DNA of 39,474 nucleotides from an uncultured Bacteroidota bacterium (GTDB lineage Bacteria > Bacteroidota > Bacteroidia > Flavobacteriales > Flavobacteriaceae), in the NCBI GenBank assembly GCA_902608795.1, contig CACLPI010000010.1:1-39474 (forward strand), read 5' to 3'. Positions 18,899 to 28,143 of this stretch are shown piece after piece. The position numbers and the translations under genes were made by a program. The first letter of the stretch is position 1. Each line of letters begins with the position of its first letter. A model generated the notes under the pieces. The model was not told the origin of the DNA and did no database searches. It saw only the letters and a program-made list of their open reading frames with translations.

Positions 18899-20020
18899 TT
18901 ATTGCAATCCCTCTACAAATCCTCTGTGAGATATTTTGGTTTCATAATCGGGGTTGAAAAGTAAGGGATATTCATATGGATTATTGTGATGATTCAAGAG
19001 CCAACTGTCAATATCTCTCATACCCCATAAAGTGATACCAAACCTATTTACAGGTGGAACATTTAAATATAGATTTACAATATCTCTATATCTATTTTCT
19101 TGGCTTACTGCTCTTTCATAAGTTAAATCAGTTATATCATTATTTCTATTCACCGTTATATCTAATTCGGAAAAATGAATTAAAATGTCTTTATTTATAA
19201 TTGCCTGTAAATTATTATCAATTTGTAAAAGTAATGGACTTATATGGTCAATATGCATTTGAAGTCCAATACCATCAATCGGAACATTATCATTTCTAAA
19301 TTCATCTATCATGTTTAATACTAGACTTAACTTATTGGTATTAGATTCTAAACCATAATCATTATAAAATAATTTTACTTCTGGGTCTGCTTCTCTTGCC
19401 CATAAAAAACATTTTTTAAGATAATCTGAACCAATTCTCTGTTTAAAAATAGCATTTTCAGCTTGAGATGTAAAAGCCTCATTAACTACATCCCAACCAG
19501 CGACAACCGAAACCTCTTCCCCATCTATAATCATTTTTTGTTCAGAAAAATGATGTACTGTAGCTTTAATATAATTTTCAACTTGTTCTTCAAATTCTAG
19601 ATCTGTTCCACTAAAATTTTGAAGCCAGTCTGGGATAGAGCTATGCCATATTAATGCATGACCAAAAACCCTAATTCCATTTTCTTTAGCAAATGAAACA
19701 ATAAGGTCACCATCTGTAAAGTCATATTCATTAGGGCCTATAAACATATTTCGCATTTTCATGTCATTTTCTGCTGTTATACTGTTAAAATCATTTAATA
19801 AAATAGAGATAAATTCGTTGTTTGACTGTATCTTGTTGGCTGAAACTACATTACCTATTGGGAAGGAAGCCAAATCCTTTAGTGAATTTTGTGCTTCATA
19901 AATAGTAGATTGATATTCTGGATCGTTAAAACAGCAGTATTGATCTGATACTGAATCACTACACGATAATAACAGTAATAATAAAAACCATGATTTTTTT
20001 ATACGGATTCTTTTATTCAT
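18899..20020 (-). CDS. Glycoside hydrolase family 10 (endo-1,4-beta-xylanase-like), lipoprotein
   Basis: Retaining endo-beta-glycanase with a (beta/alpha)8 barrel; family members cut xylan backbones. 373 residues from ATG at 20020, chosen because MNKRIRIKK plus a leucine-rich core and lipobox LLLSC (Cys20) then form a proper lipoprotein signal; the same frame is open to 20107, but that adds 29 residues that would bury the signal. Barrel motifs: SITAENDMKM, VFGHALIWH, the acid/base E181 in WDVVNEAF, FYNDYGLE, and nucleophile E285 in HFSELDI. WGMRDIDSW precedes the C-terminus. Surface-anchored lipidation suggests action at the cell surface or in the periplasm. It lies outside the susCD operon. 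Confidence 0.93.
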   Translation of the reverse strand: MNKRIRIKKSWFLLLLLLSCSDSVSDQYCCFNDPEYQSTIYEAQNSLKDLASFPIGNVVSANKIQSNNEFISILLNDFNSITAENDMKMRNMFIGPNEYDFTDGDLIVSFAKENGIRVFGHALIWHSSIPDWLQNFSGTDLEFEEQVENYIKATVHHFSEQKMIIDGEEVSVVAGWDVVNEAFTSQAENAIFKQRIGSDYLKKCFLWAREADPEVKLFYNDYGLESNTNKLSLVLNMIDEFRNDNVPIDGIGLQMHIDHISPLLLQIDNNLQAIINKDILIHFSELDITVNRNNDITDLTYERAVSQENRYRDIVNLYLNVPPVNRFGITLWGMRDIDSWLLNHHNNPYEYPLLFNPDYETKISHRGFVEGLQ

Positions 20021-20078
20021 ATTAATTAATTTATTTAATAAATAATTATGCGGTATAGTTATTGTTTTTAAAATTAAT

Positions 20079-21170
20079 GTGCAATTATTTGATTCAAAAT
20101 ATGACATTATTATAGAAAAAATTAATTCTATTGACCCTATTAAATATGCTCGAACAAGAAACTACAAGGATGGAGATGTGACAAAATTATCACCATACAT
20201 TTCTAGAGGTGTGATATCAACAAGGTTTATTTATGAAAAATTGGTTGAAAATGGAATTAACTTAAAAAAATCTGAAAAGTTTATTCAAGAATTAGCATGG
20301 AGAGATTTCTGGCAACAAATATGGGTAAATAAATCTATCTTAATTAATAAAGATCTAAAAAAACCTCAAGAAGATGTAAATGATTTTAAAATATCAAAAT
20401 CTTTGGTTGAAGCTCAAACTGGTATTAATTCTGTTGATTCAGAAATAAGTAACCTATATGAAAATGGGTATATGCATAATCACATGCGCATGTATGTTGC
20501 ATCTATTGCTACAAATATTGCTAAAAGTCATTGGAAAGTACCGGCCAGGTGGATGTATTACCACTTGTTAGACGGAGATTGGGCTAGTAATTCACTCAGT
20601 TGGCAATGGGTAGCAGGTTCCAATTCCAGCAAAAAATATTACGCAAACCAGGATAATATTAATAAGTTCTTTTATAGTAATCAAAAAAACACCTTTCTTG
20701 ATAATAGCTATGAGTTTATTTCATCAATGAATATTCCTAAAGAAGTTCAAGAGAAATGTGATTTAGAGCTTAATTTAAACCTTCTCAATAATAAAGAAAT
20801 CAAAATTGATAATTCATTGCCAACTTTAATCTACAATTACTATAATATTGACCCTAACTGGAGGAAAAATGAAGAGGCAAATAGAGTTTTAATTTTTGAA
20901 CCTAAAGTTCTTAATGAATATCCTATTTCTCAAAAATGCATAGATTTTTCTTTAAATCTTTCAAAAAATATTAAAAATATACAGATATTTTATGGAAATT
21001 TTGAAGAATTATGTTCAAAGTATAATGTAACAAATCTCATTTTCAAAGAACATCCTTTAAATAAACACTATTCGGGATTTGAAGACCAACGAGACTGGCT
21101 TTTTAAGATTGAAGGTGAATATTTATCCTTTTTTAAATACTGGAATAAAATCAGAAAAAAACTTATTTAA
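20079..21170 (+). CDS. Photolyase/cryptochrome FAD-domain protein with extra C-terminal domain
   Basis: 363 residues. Residues about 18-225 match the all-helical FAD-binding half of DNA photolyases: RTRNYKDGDVTKLSPYISRGV, ELAWRDFWQQ, NGYMHNHMRMYVAS, WMYYHLLDGDWASNSLSWQWVAGS and YYANQDN. The usual N-terminal Rossmann-like antenna domain is absent. Instead residues about 245-355 form an alpha/beta-looking segment (RVLIFEPKVL, ISQKCIDFSLNLSKNIKNIQ, LIFKEHPLNKHYSG). Repair of UV lesions or light sensing is possible but not proven. The start is GTG at 20079; in-frame codons upstream reach TAA at 20043 with no ATG. The 3' end overlaps the opposing glycosidase by 8 nt. Confidence 0.82.
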   Translation: MQLFDSKYDIIIEKINSIDPIKYARTRNYKDGDVTKLSPYISRGVISTRFIYEKLVENGINLKKSEKFIQELAWRDFWQQIWVNKSILINKDLKKPQEDVNDFKISKSLVEAQTGINSVDSEISNLYENGYMHNHMRMYVASIATNIAKSHWKVPARWMYYHLLDGDWASNSLSWQWVAGSNSSKKYYANQDNINKFFYSNQKNTFLDNSYEFISSMNIPKEVQEKCDLELNLNLLNNKEIKIDNSLPTLIYNYYNIDPNWRKNEEANRVLIFEPKVLNEYPISQKCIDFSLNLSKNIKNIQIFYGNFEELCSKYNVTNLIFKEHPLNKHYSGFEDQRDWLFKIEGEYLSFFKYWNKIRKKLI

Positions 21171-22347
21171 CTACTATCTTTTTAACTGTAGTTTTCTCTC
21201 CACTTCTTATTACTAGTGAATAAAAACCAGTAGATAAATCAGAAATATCAACTGAGTCAAAAATAATTTGCTGTGAATTAATCTTTCTCCCATTCACATC
21301 ATAAATAGAAATACTTAAAGGCTCATTTGATGGATTTATAATATTTAAAACTTCTACTGAAACAGGATTCGGGTATATACTTATATTAAATGGATTCTCT
21401 TGTATTGAAAGACTAGATGCTTCATAAATTTCCTGTACTACATAATATGATAACTTGGGTACCCTATCTCTTGTAACTATACCCCAATATTCTTCATTTG
21501 CAAAATTATCATAAGGAATTGCATTAGGGAATCCACCTGAATCTTGCTGGTTTGGATTACCAGCTTTCCACCATTCATCACAAAATTCAAATAAAGTTGT
21601 TCCAATACACAAATCTGATTTATCAATTATTGCATTTAATATAATTTCAATAGCCTGAGCTTGTTCTACTTGATTTTCAGCATTTGAATTAGAATTAAAG
21701 CTGTCGGCACCTACTTCTGATATATACATAGCCTTATCAGACAATTCTGCCAATTCATTGATTGCTGAGTCTGGACTTAACCACCTGTAAACATTCATTC
21801 CCCATACATCAATACTTGGACATGAGTTCAATGCCTGAACATTAGGCACCTCCCCATGGCCAGTGCTTACTGGATGATTGGGGTCTAAACTTTTGACCGT
21901 AGAAGCTCTATCCTCTAAAATATTGTACCAATTTTGAATATTATTTCCAAACCATTCTGGATGATAGTTAAACTCATTTCCAAATTCCCACATAAGTATT
22001 GCAGGGTGATCTTTAAATTGATTAACGTACCAAGTGTAACTATTTTCATTTAACATCATAATTACTTTAATTCCAGCGTTTGCAAAAGCGTTAAGTTCAG
22101 CAATATTCGTAATTGCCGCATATGTTCTTATCGTGTTAATATTTGCTTCAACTAATAGTGGAATATCGTCGTTAAATGAATAACCTGAGTTTTCACCATT
22201 GCCTTCTCCTCTAGCATAGCAGATACCATTTATTCGGTATTCCTGACTATTAACATAAATCTTTCTTTCTTCAACATAAACAGTTTGTGAATTAATCTCT
22301 GAAAAAATAAAATATAATATAAGGGAAAAAATTATTCTGAAATACAT
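21163..22347 (-). CDS. Secreted TIM-barrel glycosidase (GH2_C/GH5-like) with T9SS tail
   Basis: 394 residues; signal peptide up to about residue 20 (INSQ). The catalytic barrel spans about residues 30-315: DDIPLLVEANINTIRTY, IKVIMML, acid/base E125 in WEFGNEFNYH, DVWGMNVYRW, nucleophile E211 in YISEVGAD, and LFEFCDEWWK. This layout is clan GH-A, nearest in look to the GH2 TIM-barrel domain without the jelly-roll domains, or to GH5/GH72-like enzymes. The last 75 residues (from SIYPNPVSVE) are a T9SS sorting domain. It is the last gene of the leftward susCD operon, 12 nt after GH5. Substrate likely a beta-glycan; the exact family needs comparison. Confidence 0.83.
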   Translation of the reverse strand: MYFRIIFSLILYFIFSEINSQTVYVEERKIYVNSQEYRINGICYARGEGNGENSGYSFNDDIPLLVEANINTIRTYAAITNIAELNAFANAGIKVIMMLNENSYTWYVNQFKDHPAILMWEFGNEFNYHPEWFGNNIQNWYNILEDRASTVKSLDPNHPVSTGHGEVPNVQALNSCPSIDVWGMNVYRWLSPDSAINELAELSDKAMYISEVGADSFNSNSNAENQVEQAQAIEIILNAIIDKSDLCIGTTLFEFCDEWWKAGNPNQQDSGGFPNAIPYDNFANEEYWGIVTRDRVPKLSYYVVQEIYEASSLSIQENPFNISIYPNPVSVEVLNIINPSNEPLSISIYDVNGRKINSQQIIFDSVDISDLSTGFYSLVIRSGEKTTVKKIVVK

Positions 22348-22359
22348 GATCGAATCTGA

Positions 22360-25026
22360 TTAATTTTTTATGAATAATCTGGAATCATTTAATGTGTCTG
22401 AACTTAATTTTAATATATAAATTCCATTTTGAAAATCTTTAACATTTATTTCAGTCTCATTGAAAGACTCATAAACTTTCTTACCTAAAATATCATATAC
22501 CTCAATTTTATAATCAGTTATATTAATATTAAAATTAAGAATATTCGAAGTCGGGTTAGGGTAAATTTTAAAATTTGTAGCAATATTATCTTCTTGATGC
22601 ATTGAGCCACCTAGATAATTAAAATCTAGCCAATTAATATTAAATCCAGGTTGATCGACTATCATTGTAAGTGTGTAAATACCCTCTTGAATGTACTCAG
22701 TATTTGAAATAGTTTCCCAATTTTGCCAGCCACCTGTAACAGGAATGGAAATATTTGTTAAATAATTTTGTGTTATTCCATTATCTAACTCTAACGAAAT
22801 TGCACCACCTTGCCACTCAGAAGCAACTCTGAAATTTATTTCAAATTGACCAGATTCTTGTACAATAACTTCATACTTTGCATAATCTCCAGAGTCTGTA
22901 TAAGCAAAATTAATACCCCCGCCAGTATCATAACATTCCTCCAATTCAAAGCCTTCCTGAGACTCATAATCTTCAACCTGAATTAATCCTGGAATTACAT
23001 GCCTATCTTCCAGGTTATTGAATACAGGATAATCATAAAATTGAGGAAGATATTCATCAAATGAAGATATTATTTGATTGTTAGTGTAGTTAGTAACTGC
23101 TATTTCACTCAAAAATGAAAATTGTTGAGTTGATTCGATCATTATAACTCTATTATTTAATTCATCGATATTTACACTTTCAATTTCAACAAAATCATTA
23201 TCGATTTTAAGATCAAAAAAGGTGTTAGTTAAATTTTGACTTGACAAAACAGGTTGATTTAACAAAATAGCAATGTTATAGTTATCAATAGTATAGGCAT
23301 GACTAATGGAGAAATCTGGTATATCTTGACTTTCTAAAAAATTAAAATGACTTAAGTTATACCCCCCTTGGTTCATATAAACTTTTAATTTATGACTTCC
23401 TTCTTCAAGGTAGATGTCAGGGGTTAACTTATTTATGAAATTGTTCCAGTTTCCAGTATTATACAAAGTAATATTTTCATTTACCGGATATTCATCTATT
23501 CTAAGTGATATTGATCCGGTATTTTCCCCTGAATATCTAGTAATAAGGTTGTAAAATCCAGTATTTTCAATATTAACGCTGTAAATCAACCACTCATCAC
23601 TATCGGTAAATGCCACATGGAAACCATTTCCATCTGAATCCATATTGTCTTGAATATCAACCCCATCATTTCGATACTGCCAGCCTTGATTCCATGGCTG
23701 AAATTCGTTTGTACTAACATGATAATCAGCATAATCTTTATCAAAATATGAAACTCCTTGTGTTCCTAAATCGTAATTACTTGCATAGATAATACCTGGA
23801 ATATTATTCTCAGAAAAGGGAATTAAATCAGATGAATTTGGTTGTCTTATCATCGCGTCAACAACATCTTTTTGAAAATTGCTATTTAAAATATTTGAAT
23901 CTTCTGCTAATTGCATCAGACCATCAATAGCAATTTGTAATGAGGGGGGATTTGCTTCGCCCCTAAAATAATTAATTAAGGATTCATAATTGCTATTAGA
24001 ATTAACAGAATAAGCCGCTGAAATAGATTCAACCTTTTTCCATGGCCAAAAAGCCCATCCAATATTATTATCTTCAAACATTTTTATCGACTCAGTGAAC
24101 CATTGATTTGAATTTTCTCCAGCCTCTCCCATCCAAAGAGGCACATTATATTGGTTTCTTATCCATGTTACCCAGTCTAATGAATCATTATAACTCCAAT
24201 ATTTGTGAAAACTATACGCCATATTATCATCCCACGGAGGGGTGAGTCCACTAAAGTCATTTGCATACCAATTACCCTCAACGAAAATTACATGATTTTC
24301 GTCGTGTTGTCTAATCTCATTTGTAATTTCTATATACAAATTCCTTAATTCAAATGTTTGTAATTCCCAGTGTGTTTCGTTCAGTAAATCGTAACCACCA
24401 ATCCATGGCTCATCGCTATATCTCTCAGCTAATTTACCCCACAATGCAATTGTTTTATTTTTATTAAGTTCACTTTCCCATAAAGACGGTAAATTAGGAT
24501 TGTAATCATTTATATCAGATCCATAACCCTGTCCACCAGGAGCAGCATGTAAGTCTAAAATTAAATACATATTATTAGACTCGCACCAGTTTAGTAAATT
24601 GTCAACCATTATGAAACCTTTATCTAGCCACGTATTATCTCCCGGAACAGGCTCGTCTTGTATTGGAACAGTGAATAAATTATAATGTAAGGGTAATCTT
24701 ATACTATTAAATCCATAACTTGCTAGTGAATCAATATCTGCTTGACTTATAAAATTTTCATACCATGAATTATAAAATATTTCAGTATTATCATGACCAA
24801 TGAACTGAACAAGTTTATCTTTAAACTCATGTTGAGAATCAGCAGCGCCAGTAAACTGTAGCATATATGGCTCCTGTAACATCCAGCCTCCTAAATTTAT
24901 GCCTTTTAATATTACATTACTGCTGTTATCATCTTTTAGGTTGGAACCTTGAGTTTTTAAATTCTGTGATAAAACGCAGATAGTGGGTAATAAAGAGAAA
25001 AAAACAAAAAAGAAAAATCTAATCAT
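22360..25026 (-). CDS. Secreted GH5 glycosidase with two CBM6-like domains and T9SS tail
   Basis: 888 residues. Signal peptide to about residue 20. GH5 catalytic barrel about 35-355: GINLGGWMLQEPYM, GFNSIRLPLHYN, LILDLHAAPGG, acid/base E217 in YDLLNETHW, YSFHKYW and nucleophile E301 in LWMGEAGE. The N-G-G-W-x-x-x-E-P opening is like GH5 enzymes acting on beta-1,3-glucans, but that is only a resemblance. Two CBM6-like beta-sandwiches follow: about 409-565 (DEWLIYSVNIENTGFYNL) and about 665-800 (IQVEDYESQEGFELE, GDYAKYEV). A T9SS tail begins at KIYPNPTSN near residue 818. It sits 3 nt after the SusE/F-position gene in the same operon. Confidence 0.92.
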   Translation of the reverse strand: MIRFFFFVFFSLLPTICVLSQNLKTQGSNLKDDNSSNVILKGINLGGWMLQEPYMLQFTGAADSQHEFKDKLVQFIGHDNTEIFYNSWYENFISQADIDSLASYGFNSIRLPLHYNLFTVPIQDEPVPGDNTWLDKGFIMVDNLLNWCESNNMYLILDLHAAPGGQGYGSDINDYNPNLPSLWESELNKNKTIALWGKLAERYSDEPWIGGYDLLNETHWELQTFELRNLYIEITNEIRQHDENHVIFVEGNWYANDFSGLTPPWDDNMAYSFHKYWSYNDSLDWVTWIRNQYNVPLWMGEAGENSNQWFTESIKMFEDNNIGWAFWPWKKVESISAAYSVNSNSNYESLINYFRGEANPPSLQIAIDGLMQLAEDSNILNSNFQKDVVDAMIRQPNSSDLIPFSENNIPGIIYASNYDLGTQGVSYFDKDYADYHVSTNEFQPWNQGWQYRNDGVDIQDNMDSDGNGFHVAFTDSDEWLIYSVNIENTGFYNLITRYSGENTGSISLRIDEYPVNENITLYNTGNWNNFINKLTPDIYLEEGSHKLKVYMNQGGYNLSHFNFLESQDIPDFSISHAYTIDNYNIAILLNQPVLSSQNLTNTFFDLKIDNDFVEIESVNIDELNNRVIMIESTQQFSFLSEIAVTNYTNNQIISSFDEYLPQFYDYPVFNNLEDRHVIPGLIQVEDYESQEGFELEECYDTGGGINFAYTDSGDYAKYEVIVQESGQFEINFRVASEWQGGAISLELDNGITQNYLTNISIPVTGGWQNWETISNTEYIQEGIYTLTMIVDQPGFNINWLDFNYLGGSMHQEDNIATNFKIYPNPTSNILNFNINITDYKIEVYDILGKKVYESFNETEINVKDFQNGIYILKLSSDTLNDSRLFIKN

Positions 25027-25029
25027 TTA

Positions 25030-26229
25030 TTAATTGATGTTATCTAGTCCCCACAAACTAATTTCAGAACCATGAACGTAAGTGTCACTACCAAAGTTTG
25101 AAGTTATTGAGAACTTTAAATACCTAAATGGTTCTGAAACTGCATCTAAATCAAAATCATGTCCGTTAGCTGCGGCATCGATATAATCTTGTGGAATATT
25201 TCCGTTTTCATCACTAGGATCACCAATATCAAACTCACCCAGAAGAATCCAGTCTACTGCATTATTACTTGCATATAAATTAAAAGATCTCATATTTTCC
25301 TCTTGATAGTAATATGGAATTCCAGTAGGACCATTGTACCAAAATGCTCTTTGCCATACTTTAAATCTGTGAATTAATACATTTTTATTTAAGTTTATTA
25401 CTATATCCAATGGCCAATTTAGAGTACCACCATTTTGATCTCTCCAAATTATAAAATAGCTATTATCAGAGTTTGTCTCTGCTGTATCAACAATATCATC
25501 CCAAAAAGCTGTGGTTTGCCCTTCCCATGCATTTCCATTAACAGATAATTGGCTCATGAGTGTCCATGTAGACTTGTCGATCATTTCTTCAAATAGGGGA
25601 GTTAAAGTTCCTTTTTCTTCTAATTCGGTAATATTACCATCAAAATCTTCAACTTTAGTCAAAAAAGTCATTTCAATAGATTCAAGCCCCCTGACAAAAA
25701 TGCTTTCATTAACATTATTAGAAGATAATATCCTAACATCTTCACTATCTCCGTTAACTATATGTAAATGAACATATACTGTTTTTTCAGCTATATTTTC
25801 CCATTCTAATTTCACACCACCCAAATCTGGAGAAATAGAAATACTTTGTTGAACTAAAAAAATAAATGAAGGTAAAGGAGTAAATTCTATTTCAACAGGC
25901 TCTGACATATTTTCGCTCTGATCCACAACAAATAATCTTACCTGAACAGGTGTATTTTGATTTAATCCATCGATTTCAATCGAATCATTATGAGAGCTGG
26001 AAACACGGTATACATCAACTCCAAGAGAATTTGTGTATTCAGCTCTGACAAATAAAATATCTGAATCTTCAGGAAGTATGTATGAAATTATTCCACCTCC
26101 GTTGGTTGGGGAAATACTTTGAATAGTCAAAACACCAGGCGGATTGGAATCTTGACTTTCATCATTATTACAGCCATATAATAAGATAAATGGGATTATG
26201 AGAATATATAAAATTTTATTTGTTTTCAT
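25030..26229 (-). CDS. DUF4959/DUF5126/DUF5000-type surface glycan-binding lipoprotein
   Basis: 399 residues in the SusE/SusF position. Lipobox LLYGC, lipidated Cys20. Residues about 35-115 and 120-210 look like two fibronectin-type beta-sandwiches, and residues about 225-395 a discoidin-like domain (FKVWQRAFWYNG, RSFNLYASNNAVDWILLGEF, FRYLKFSI). I recognise the order as DUF4959, DUF5126, DUF5000, seen with SusCD pairs in Bacteroidota. It probably helps bind glycan at the outer membrane. Gaps of 10 nt after susD and 3 nt before GH5 place it firmly in the operon. Confidence 0.85.
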   Translation of the reverse strand: MKTNKILYILIIPFILLYGCNNDESQDSNPPGVLTIQSISPTNGGGIISYILPEDSDILFVRAEYTNSLGVDVYRVSSSHNDSIEIDGLNQNTPVQVRLFVVDQSENMSEPVEIEFTPLPSFIFLVQQSISISPDLGGVKLEWENIAEKTVYVHLHIVNGDSEDVRILSSNNVNESIFVRGLESIEMTFLTKVEDFDGNITELEEKGTLTPLFEEMIDKSTWTLMSQLSVNGNAWEGQTTAFWDDIVDTAETNSDNSYFIIWRDQNGGTLNWPLDIVINLNKNVLIHRFKVWQRAFWYNGPTGIPYYYQEENMRSFNLYASNNAVDWILLGEFDIGDPSDENGNIPQDYIDAAANGHDFDLDAVSEPFRYLKFSITSNFGSDTYVHGSEISLWGLDNIN

Positions 26230-26239
26230 ATTATAAATG

Positions 26240-28135
26240 CTACCAACCAGGGTTTTGAATTAGGTTTGGATTAATTGTTATTTCGTTAATACTAATTGGA
26301 TGAAAGTAATCTCTTGGTGAGTTAAATGACCTAACACCAACTTGCGTTATATTATAATAATTTGAAATAGTAGTTTCATTTACTGACCACCCATAAACAG
26401 GTAAGTTAAAATAAGCTTCTGCTAATTTCCACCTTCTGAGATCATTATATCTATTTCCTTCAAATGAAAGTTCAATTAGTCTTTCTTGTCTTATAATTTC
26501 CCTTAAACCTTCTTGAGTTGTATGCTTATTCAAATTAACAGAGATAGAGGCATCACCCCACGCACTTTCAATACTTTGTATACCAGCCCTTTGTCTAACA
26601 ACATTCAAAGCATTATATGCGTCTGAGCTGGGACCACTATATTCGTTTACAGCCTCAGCATAATTAAGATAAAGTTCTGAAAGTCTAATTATTGGCCAAG
26701 CATAGGTAACTATTTTTGAATAACTGTCACCTTCAGAATCAGGATGAACTAATTTTTTTAAAGCGTAACCACTTATCAAATAGTCATCAGAATTGGCGAT
26801 TCTACCATGAGTTTCTCCTTTCTTCATTCTTAATTGCCATAAATTTCCCCATGTTCTATTATATCCTCTGTCAAATCCTAATGTTGAATAAAATCTTGGT
26901 TCTCTGTCAAGATTCAATTTTGCTGTAAAAGAGCCATATTGTGCTTGTAAATTTTGTGATGCGGTAACCGGAGTAACAGAATATCTGTCCTGATACTCGT
27001 AAGATAAATCCTCATCAATTGGAAGTCCATTTTGGGTATAGAATAATTCAGCCATTCTTAATGTTGGAGCAATCCATTGCCATGCAGCTTCTACAGAGGA
27101 TGCATTTGGGTCTTTCATCATACACGCAGCCTGCATTTGCCACCAATCGTTATTACGTACAGGATTAGAATTACCCCAAATTAATTCTGAATTCCATTTA
27201 TCGACAACAGAGTATTTTAAATCATATAATGTCTGAATAAATAATTCATCTTGGTAATCATCTTCAAAGTTTGGAGGGGTTGAATTAAAATCATATAAGC
27301 TAACTCCGTTCTCAAGAGCAGTATTAATAGCATCAAGGCTTGCCAACCTTGCAATATCCCACTTATTTTGGTCATAAGACTGATTAAAGAAGTGAATACC
27401 TTCATCATTCACAAAACCCGAATACAATTCGTTATTGCCATTAAATAAAGGGCTTGCAGCATAAGTTAATACTCTTGATTTTATTGACTTGGCAATAACC
27501 TGATCTATTCTGCCCAGATCATTTGAACTTAAAACTCTTGGGGGTAAATGAATAATTGCTTCATCAATAGTGCCACTGATATAATTTATCACTTCATCAA
27601 CAGTTCTTCTTTTTACTCTAACTTCGTCATCGCTTGCCGAAATTGGCAAATTTTCGTCTACAATTGGAATAGGACCATAATAAGTGAATAGTAAGAAATG
27701 ATAATATGCTTTTAAAAATTTAGCCTCTGCAGCCCATACATTCATTTCATCCTCTGTCATATCAATTACGTTGTAAATATTTTCGATTAACACATTACAA
27801 TGTCTAATACCTTCCCACAACGATCCCTGATCACTCCAACCAGACCATAATCCAAATTTTGGATTTGACGCAGATTGTTGACCTTTCATAATTCTTATAC
27901 CATCAGTTTCTTTTGAAATTGGTGTTGTAACTTCATCACTCATCATCATGAATGATGTATATACACCATCATTTTTTGGCAAATAAGCATAACATGTTGC
28001 AAGAGCCGTGTATGCAACTTCTTCTCTTTCAAAGAGTAAATCAATTTGTTGTGTTTGATCAGGAACAATATCTAAGTATTCATCACAGCTAAACATTCCA
28101 AACAATAAACATATAATTAAAATTCTCTTATTCAT
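26240..28135 (-). CDS. SusD/RagB-family outer-membrane glycan-binding lipoprotein
   Basis: Binds oligosaccharide at the cell surface and hands it to the SusC channel. 631 residues, in the upper part of the family range. Lipobox MFSC with lipidated Cys17, then DEYLDIVPDQTQQI, a classic SusD start. The TPR-like helical region includes WAAEAKFLKAYYHFLLFTYYG and the C-terminal family block contains YAWPIIRLSELYLNYAEAVNE, NVVRQRAGI and IIRQERLIELSFEGNRYNDLRRW split by short spacers. ATG start, 8 nt after susC. Confidence 0.97.
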   Translation of the reverse strand: MNKRILIICLLFGMFSCDEYLDIVPDQTQQIDLLFEREEVAYTALATCYAYLPKNDGVYTSFMMMSDEVTTPISKETDGIRIMKGQQSASNPKFGLWSGWSDQGSLWEGIRHCNVLIENIYNVIDMTEDEMNVWAAEAKFLKAYYHFLLFTYYGPIPIVDENLPISASDDEVRVKRRTVDEVINYISGTIDEAIIHLPPRVLSSNDLGRIDQVIAKSIKSRVLTYAASPLFNGNNELYSGFVNDEGIHFFNQSYDQNKWDIARLASLDAINTALENGVSLYDFNSTPPNFEDDYQDELFIQTLYDLKYSVVDKWNSELIWGNSNPVRNNDWWQMQAACMMKDPNASSVEAAWQWIAPTLRMAELFYTQNGLPIDEDLSYEYQDRYSVTPVTASQNLQAQYGSFTAKLNLDREPRFYSTLGFDRGYNRTWGNLWQLRMKKGETHGRIANSDDYLISGYALKKLVHPDSEGDSYSKIVTYAWPIIRLSELYLNYAEAVNEYSGPSSDAYNALNVVRQRAGIQSIESAWGDASISVNLNKHTTQEGLREIIRQERLIELSFEGNRYNDLRRWKLAEAYFNLPVYGWSVNETTISNYYNITQVGVRSFNSPRDYFHPISINEITINPNLIQNPGW

Positions 28136-28143
28136 AATTCTCT

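Noticed and set aside
20021-20107. 29-codon N-terminal extension of the GH10 gene
   Set aside because: It would place 29 residues before a clear lipoprotein signal peptide and overlap the divergent photolyase-like gene.
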